Below are positions 57,456 through 64,000 of a stretch of DNA of 64,000 bases, piece after piece (the first letter of the stretch is position 1; the number at the start of each line of letters is the position of its first letter). Below the pieces are notes generated by a model. The model saw only the letters and a list, made by a program, of their open reading frames with translations. It was not told where the DNA came from and did not search any database. The stretch covers positions 83,638,622-83,702,621 of the forward strand of contig OX381709.1 in the NCBI GenBank assembly GCA_947462335.1, given 5' to 3'. Position numbers and translations under genes: made by a program. This stretch comes from Harmothoe impar (Eukaryota; Annelida; Polychaeta; Phyllodocida; Polynoidae).

Positions 57456-58975
57456 CGGTTGTTTGTGAACAAAATGGGCTCACCCCCAGCCCTCTGATCC
57501 CAGACCCACTGCAGCCCTCCCGCCACAAGTACATAAAGGTCCGCAGGATAGTCTGATATGGGAGCGCTTTCATAACAGAACCCTAATCCACGATGATTGA
57601 AATAACTGTAGACTCAGACTTTGACTTGCGAACATCACATTTTCGTCAAAATTCTAAATGTGAAGATTTTAAATTTCTTGTGCACTCTTCAACTAAAATT
57701 CCTCGAACATCATATGTTCGTGGCATGAGATTTGAGGCAATTGTACATAATATATAATTATTGTTTGTTTACAGTACAGTTTGGTGTTCAAAGCCTCTAG
57801 TCATAGTGAATTTGTAGGCCAATAATACGTTTTAAAACTCATCCTTACACTGCATGAATGTTTACATTTTAGCAAATTCAAGATGCCTGAAAGAAAGACT
57901 TGAAGCAGCATTAAGTTTAGTAACGCCACACAAATGTCCCAGGAAGGTCATTTAAACGGTATTTGAGTGGCTTTAAGTGGGATACAGTGTTTTTATGAGC
58001 ATATTTAATTTACCTAAATGGAATCATTCTTGCAGAAGGTACTGCGCATAAGCTAGTCATAGCGGGGAAATCGCCGATCCTCAGAGAAAAAATGTCAATC
58101 CTTACAAGCCTCCAGAGACCAGGAAAATTGATGTAAAGAAATCTCAAACCCCTGGATAGAAAGATATGGATCTGCTAGTTTCAGATATTATTGGTATTAA
58201 GCAGGTTGTACTTGCCATGCATGTGCAAATGGGTCTTCACTGGGGGTCACTTTGGGTCAAATTACAGGTTTTGTCACCTGTTTTCCTGCAGCTGATTTGA
58301 CTCTCTGTCATATAAAGTGGATTTCCCATTGCACCATACATTGCACATGAAATATACCAGCACCATTGATTAGGATACACATCAGGCTTCACTGGGGTCC
58401 CCGGGACAAACAAAAATTATTAAAGATTATTACTTTTGTAGCATTTAATAGAAAATAATAGGTTAAAAAGCATATTATTATTGAAAAAAAATGTTCGCCC
58501 CGCCCCTCACACTGAAGTTTAAAATAGCTATTGCAACCATGTGAAGAGAGCTAAGCAATCATTCTGAAATTGGCCCTTTGGCTATTGAAAATGAAAGATG
58601 CTAAATGGCTAAAACTTTTATTTTTGAAAAATTCATATAAAATTAGCTACTGAACAGATCTTAACATAGTTACCATCATTCTTCAGCATTCTTTATCAGC
58701 TTCCTAACCAGTATAACAATTTTGTTCAGAGAAGGGTTTCTTCAAACTATCCATGGTACCTACTTGCAGTGTTGGTAAAAAACGCACAGTTCAGTCTACA
58801 CCCTACTCACGAGGAACATGCCTGTATAGTTAAATGATGAACCCCAACACACACACAGTACCCGCACCAACACCTATAGTCCACGAGGTGCCCTCAAAAG
58901 TTGCCTGCCGCTTTCACAGTGGGACATTAGAGCAATTTGCCAGTTCGCCAGAGGTTGGAGAGGGAGGGGGCTTAA

Positions 58976-59218
58976 CCCTTAAAGAACCCATGTCGCTAAA
59001 AGATGACATTTGTCGTCATGATGCACCAATGCAGCCCCGGCGAATAACTCACTGGTGCTGCATTGGTGCATCATGCCAACCCTTTCAGAGTGTTTCAATG
59101 CCCTAGGGTTGGCATGATGCTTGAATGCAGCACTGGCGAGTTACTTGCCAGGGCTGCATTCATGCATCATGACGACCAAGGCTATGATGCATTAAGGTAT
59201 CATGCCGTCCTTAAAGGC
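58976..59218. mobile_element. TTAA hairpin element, complete reference copy
   Basis: 243 bp flanked by TTAA (58,972-58,975 and 59,219-59,222). Left CCCTTAAAGAACCCATG, right CATGCCGTCCTTAAAGG. Inside are two palindromic modules: GCAGCCCCGGCGAATAACTC with its inverse, and GCACTGGCGAGTTACTTGCC with its inverse. It would fold into a cruciform series. Confidence 0.8.
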
Positions 59219-59316
59219 TTAATTGATTTGTCTGCTGTGGGGCTCACCATGTATTGTTGTGAAAAGAGGCTGTAAATAGGAGCCAGGGTGCGTGCACTAA
59301 GTGCACTGTAACTACT

Positions 59317-59700
59317 GAGAGGAGGGAGGGGAGGGGGGAGAGAGGGGGAGGGGGGTTGAGAAGAGAGAGAGAAATGCAGCGGGAGGGGGAGGAGGGAAAG
59401 GATAGAAGGGGAAGGTAGGAGAGGAGAGGAGGGGGTAGGGGGAGGGAGGGCAGGGGAGGGCAGGGACGGGGAGGGCAGGGGCGGGAGAGAGACTAGTTCA
59501 GGGGGGAGGAGAGTTGGGACGGAGGACGGAGGAGAAGGAGAAGGGGGAGGGAAGGGAGGGGAAGGGTACCTGCGGGATGCAAGGGTGTGATAGAGGTTAG
59601 GGGGGAAGGGGAGGGAGGGAAAGAGGTAGTGTAGGGGCAGGGAGGAAGGGCGGAAGGGGGCAGGGAGGGGGATGGGGAGGGGAGGGGACGGAGGTAGAAT
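59317..59700. repeat. Polypurine G/A tract, about 380 bp
   Basis: Nearly unbroken GGGAGG, GGGGA and AGAGAG sequence on the plus strand, with many runs of three or more G that could form G-quadruplexes or triplexes. The long proline/serine frames on the minus strand are artefacts of this composition. Confidence 0.9.
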
Positions 59701-61085
59701 GGACGATCGAACCATAATACACCAATGAGGCAGAGAGAGGGGTAAGACGTAAAAGTTATAGATCTAGAATGAGAAAAATACATGTTATTGCCGCCACTAT
59801 GTGTAGAATACTGGCTGAGGGGGGGGGGGGAGAAGGGCAGGGTGAAGCACTGAGACAACCCTTTGAGATATTGGTGCTTAGGCCACTCAAAAGAATAAAC
59901 TGGTTTCTCATCACCGCGTGCATCATGAAAATCATAATTTGGGGAAAACCTTTCTTCTCTTTTTAAAAGATTTTCAGTGAAAAATATGTCAGAAAGTGGT
60001 CAAATTTTGGCATATTTGGTATCAAATTTAAGCTTTTACTGTTACTAATGCAGTAAGCTGGGAATAGTTTACAATATAACACTTTGGTAGATCACTTAAC
60101 TCTTAACTAAAAAAATGTGAAAATCATTCAAGAGAAGTCGTAAAATAGAAAAAAGATTAAATAAAAAACGCCCTCGTCATATTTTTCACTGCCACTTGAT
60201 GAGAAACAACTTTCTTTTGAGTGGCCTTAGTAAGAGCAGGGTGCAGCGAAGGCTGAAATTCTGCCCCGAGACCTGTTATTTTGATTCAATCAACCAGCTA
60301 TATGTAAAAGCCATTAGGGAAGCACTCGATGGTCTAAGCCCCTCATCTCAGTAAAGGTCTGGAGTCTAGAGATAGGAGTAGGAAATATATATTCTGAAAA
60401 CAATTGAACGTTATAGGACAAAACAAAATGAGATAGCTGGATTCTACAAAGAAGTACTGGGGACTGCTAGCTGGCTCCTCCAGTCGAGTACTGGAGGCTC
60501 CTAACAAAATAAGGGTCATTCAGAACGCTATAATTTAGGCGTCTGCAGCGTAGATTAGTTCAAAAGTATCAAAATAGTTGAACTTTTGGTCACAGCAATT
60601 GAGGTACATACATAGTACTGTTGTCAAATAGCGCCAGGAGCACTCTTTACATTGGCGGGGCCTTTAGGCGTAAGATGAAAGCTTATACAAGATACTATTT
60701 TAGTGCTTAAGTACCTCTGGCGCTTTTACAAGACCGACCCACATTTAAAACCGGCGGAATATCCGAATATATGGTTCCCACTAGACACTGCTCTCTGGGT
60801 TCGTTCTATCACTTTTTTGAATTAATCCTAAATACCTGCAAAACATCTGCAATTTTGGAAAACTCATGACATCTTTGCTGAAATATTCTAAAAAGGAAGA
60901 GGGTATTTTATGCTTCAACAATTCTTCAGATGATGGATGCGCATCTAACATTTCATCGATCAAAATCCATATCCACATATACCGGCACATTCTTGTTTTG
61001 AGGCATCTTGGACTGCTGTATATGGGAGAGTTTGAGGGGAAGGTGCAGCATACTTCAGATACCACATTCATCACTCCTGCGTTAG
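59701..61085. other. No gene recognised
   Basis: AT-rich sequence. A GGCGCTTTTAC-type remnant related to the MITE at 45,371 lies at about 60,630-60,770. Otherwise nothing I can support. Confidence 0.4.
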
Positions 61086-61784
61086 CACCCAGAAAAATAT
61101 GAGCGTCAGCCTGATGCTAGCTGTGTCGCCAAAAGCACTTACCTACACTGAAAATCCATAGATTGAAAGGGTTAGTCAGTTCAGACTATCCTAGGTTGGT
61201 CATATGAGTATTAGTCATAATGGCAAAGTTATATTCAAAAATGACCGAGGGGTCAGTCAGTAGTGGCTAACCTAGGTTTATCATTGGTGTATTGTATTTG
61301 TATACCACTAGTTGGGGCCACCTGTCATGACCATTCAGTGGCTCCCCCTGGAAATAAAAAGACTAAGGTGGGTTGGTCAGTACTGACCAACCTGACAGTA
61401 ATAACTAATCTAGGTTGGTCGTATAGGGAGCCAAAAAATGACTAAGTAGGTTAGGCACTAGTGACTGAGAGGTTGGGCGTATAGGGAGCCTAGGAATATC
61501 AGTGTAGCACACACAAAAATATGAGCGTCAGCCTGAAGCTGGCTGTGTCGCCGAAAGCACTTACCTACAAGGGTCATGCAGATAAGTGAGGGTCAGGCAT
61601 TGCTGGACTCACCCAAAAGAGCTTGAGATTCCGACCATGCAGGTTCCTGGCAGGATGCTCTCGCCAGAGTCTGGCAATGCTTTCAGCCTCCAAGAGTCCA
61701 GCATGGTTAGACTCTGGGAAGAAGGTCAAGCATAGCTCTTGAGGCATCCAGCTTGTAATTGTCAGGCTCATATTTTTCTCAGTG
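61086..61784. mobile_element. Inverted-repeat element, CAC..AAAAATATGAGC ends
   Basis: The left end CACCCAGAAAAATATGAGC is matched by the inverse of CACTGAGAAAAATATGAGCC at the right. A second copy of the left 60 bases occurs at 61,505-61,570, after the MITE inserted at 61,146-61,504. No open frame of interest. Confidence 0.5.
61146..61504. mobile_element. 360-bp MITE with CACTGAAAATCC ends, copy 2
   Basis: Nearly the same as 44,169-44,528, which suggests recent spread. Here TA flanks both ends (61,144-61,145 and 61,505-61,506); copy 1 is flanked by AA. A 2-bp target duplication is possible. Confidence 0.8.
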
Positions 61785-62814
61785 AGGCACTATCCAGACA
61801 GTATTGCTGAATTGGGCCCATATATATGTGTTTTATCAGGGCAAGTTAGGCTTGTCCACGTCTGGGATATGATTCCTATTTTGCTTATTGTCTGAGTCTA
61901 CCAGTGGGAGCCCAGATGGTGTTAGCCCACAAACTCCATTTTTTGAGATGCATTGCAAATTCTTCAAAAACATACCCGTGAGCATTCTCAGAAATGACTT
62001 TTTTAAGTATAATCTTTATGGGAATTTGTCAAAGCGTGTTAGATCTGGGCTGGATCTGGGCACTTCAAATCTGGGCAAGCCTATAATATTATGGGCTCCT
62101 ATTGGTGGCCCTGGATAAAAGGACCAATTCCCAGAGTGGGCTCCATTAAGCGATGCTGGCTCGGGAGGGCCATCTATAGTTCTCGTCCTATGATGGGGAG
62201 TTGGTAGGTTCGATGAGGGCTACCCCAAGGGATATACCAGGCATGTTGTAAATGCCTTTTGAACATATACAGATGGTGGGGGTAATTTACTAAGGGAGTG
62301 GTCATTATTTAGATAAAGGAGGGGAGGTAGGTTGGTTAATTGGGTGGGGGGACATTATGGCACCCCATTTTAGAGAATAAACCTGTGCTTTACCATAAGA
62401 GAAAAGAGTAAGGCTGCAATATATGTCAACTGTCTTGAAATGGGGGGACAAAATCTTTGGCAAACCTAAACAAATTCCACCGATCCTCCTTTCCTTAGAA
62501 AATGACCACTTCCTAACCGCTGCTGCACCATGGAGACATTCAGACGCCATGCCACTTGACTTGTCTTGGGTTCGCCCATTCATCAAACCAAAACTTTCAA
62601 AGTTTTACAGAGCCAAAGTCTCAGGACTGTACAATCCTTTTTTTTGCAATTCAAGAGCTGATTTGGGTAAAACATCTTTCCTCCAATATATAGGTACCCA
62701 AGATTTCTGTTGAAAATTCAAGAGTTAGCATTAAGAAACAGGTCATTTTCCAACCTGTATTACATTAGCAGAATGAGCAAGTTGTACATAGAGATGTCAT
62801 CATAATGGCCTCAT
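61785..62814. other. No gene recognised
   Basis: Frames of 76-96 residues cross the stretch but lack neighbours, splice support or family likeness. No element ends were identified. Confidence 0.4.
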
Positions 62815-63000
62815 GAACTGCTAAAGGACGCAATTTTATGATTGCCTATTCGTATGATTATTCTCATTCTAAGAACCATCCTAAATCTGCATATATGCTC
62901 ATGCATGATTATAATTGTAACGGACGTATTGGATAAATGTGATGCAGACTTTGACCTATTGGTGTATCATGAGGACAAATGCCTTAGAGGGTTAAAGCAC
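62815..63000. mobile_element. TTAA hairpin element, remnant
   Basis: CTGCTAAAGGACGCA at the left and GCCTTAGAGGGTTAAAGC at the right, with GTGTATCATGAGGACAAATG inside. Strongly diverged. Confidence 0.4.
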
Positions 63001-63119
63001 AATGTGTACCTTAAGGTTGGTCAATATGATGCCATTTTCGTCCACTGCGCCGTTTTCTGCGCAGGTACATTCTCTAGTTTGACCATAGAACACCAGGGCA
63101 CCCTTGTTTCAAATTGGCC

Positions 63120-63340
63120 TAAGTAATATCAAATGGTCATAAAATAGTTTATGGATTTTCCCTGACCGGGGCGAGAACCACCAACCTTTGAATATAAAGG
63201 CATCCATTCTACCACTGCGCTATGCAGTCTGTAGTGGTTGTCCTCATTGGAAGTCATACATAGGTAACCCTTAGTATATATTTCTATTTCTTTCCAACTT
63301 TTTTTTTTTGATGGGCCTAAACCTTAGAAATATGTGCGGG
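63120..63340 (-). repeat. tRNA-like dispersed repeat
   Basis: The minus strand has TAGCGCAGTGGTAGAATGG (A box) and GGTGGTTCTCGCCCCGG (B box) at tRNA spacing (about 63,165-63,232). The flank GAAGTCATACATA plus a T run matches the start of the window. A SINE-like repeat rather than a working tRNA gene. Confidence 0.55.
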
Positions 63341-63693
63341 ACCATGTGTTGAAAATATATTCTCTAGATAGAAAACATCAAAGCCTATACTCAGGGAGAG
63401 TTATATAGAAATTAAGCTACTTTTCAATACAATTTCATGTAGATATGTGGCAAAACACTGTATAATCCATCACATAAGACATTAACTTAAGGCTTAAATA
63501 TCTCAGAAAATAGCCTGGGACCCCCCTATTTTCTCAGTTTCTTTGGAGAGTGTATGCTATTATGGTCTTATGGTGAAAACCTGACGAAAATCTAGCTACT
63601 TTTACATCAAGGCATTGACCCACCTTAAAGAGTTAAACCTGGGACACAAACCAGAATCCAGGCACGCTCCCCTACACACTGCGTCTGCTGCTG

Positions 63694-63720
63694 TGACGTC
63701 ACCAAGACGCCGCCATGTTG
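63694..63720 (+). promoter_or_regulatory. CRE and YY1-like motifs, possible promoter
   Basis: TGACGTCA (63,694-63,701) followed by GCCGCCATGTTG (63,709-63,720), the same pair in the same order as in the Harbinger Myb promoter. The YY1-like motif contains an ATG that opens a frame of about 43 codons, which I do not recognise. Confidence 0.3.
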
Positions 63721-64000
63721 ACGGATGTCCCATCCCAGCAGGCCATGCAAGCTCCTCCTTCTACGTCATTTCCCGTGACAGTTTTCCAATGTGGCCCCAT
63801 AAGGGTTCAATACTATATACAGAGGAGCACGAGCAAGCCCAAATAAAACCTCAAGGGGCAGTGGCAAAACCTAGGATACCAAAGAAATACCTTAGCCGGG
63901 ATGGGAAAAATGGGTTTATATATGTATTTTGCGGTGTCATGCACCGATGTGCTTCTATAGGGTTTTAACAAGAATATCAAAATTTTTTGTTATATTCCTA

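Noticed and set aside
59200..59858. Proline/serine-rich frames of 121 and 171 residues on the minus strand
   Set aside because: They are translations of the polypurine tract and have no other coding sign.

Overview
The window is animal nuclear DNA. It is built almost entirely from repeats and mobile elements, and I found no host protein-coding gene I could recognise. The evidence for a metazoan is spliced genes with GT-AG introns, tRNA-derived repeats, many short inverted-repeat elements (MITEs) and two large transposons of families found in invertebrates and lower vertebrates. A marine invertebrate deuterostome such as amphioxus would fit, but that is a low-confidence inference.

Left part (about 1,160-34,000): three tandem but diverged copies of a unit of roughly 11 kb (about 1,167-12,589, 12,590-20,609 and 20,610-34,000). 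They differ by deletions, an internal duplication and element insertions. Some blocks stay very similar in all copies without an open frame that survives in each, so they look like non-coding sequence. Comparing copies gives empty sites, which fix the borders of several insertions.

The third unit carries a 4,873-bp tyrosine-recombinase retrotransposon (28,502-33,374) of the Ngaro type. It has a gag-like gene, reverse transcriptase/RNase H and tyrosine recombinase, bounded by split direct repeats in the order A1, genes, B1, A2, B2. The two A copies match at every base I compared, as do the two B copies. The only clear lesion is a nine-G run that shifts the frame at the end of gag.

Centre (35,338-43,687): an apparently complete PIF/Harbinger DNA transposon. 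It has matching terminal inverted repeats and dense CCGTATG-type subterminal repeats. Two spliced genes converge: a nine-exon Myb/SANT-like protein on the plus strand (modelled at 1,011 residues, with a long coiled-coil segment) and a five-exon HARBI1-like DDE transposase on the minus strand (361 residues). The transposase cuts and pastes; the Myb partner in this family binds the transposon ends and helps the transposase reach the nucleus. The transposon sits inside an older inverted-repeat element (34,270-43,926).

Right part (43,930-64,000): a mosaic of non-autonomous elements. These include TTAA-flanked hairpin elements beginning CCCTTTAAGGACG (a cluster at 51,690-53,395), hAT-like and Harbinger-like MITEs with visible target duplications, a GC-rich foldback, a GGGAGTC-rich foldback and a polypurine tract. 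Two related families run through the whole window. One is about 110-150 bp with AACGTT-rich bodies and CCCAGCTAAC/CCCAGTAAAC ends. The other is longer and carries a tRNA-like promoter at one end and the same GTTAGCTGGG terminus at the other.
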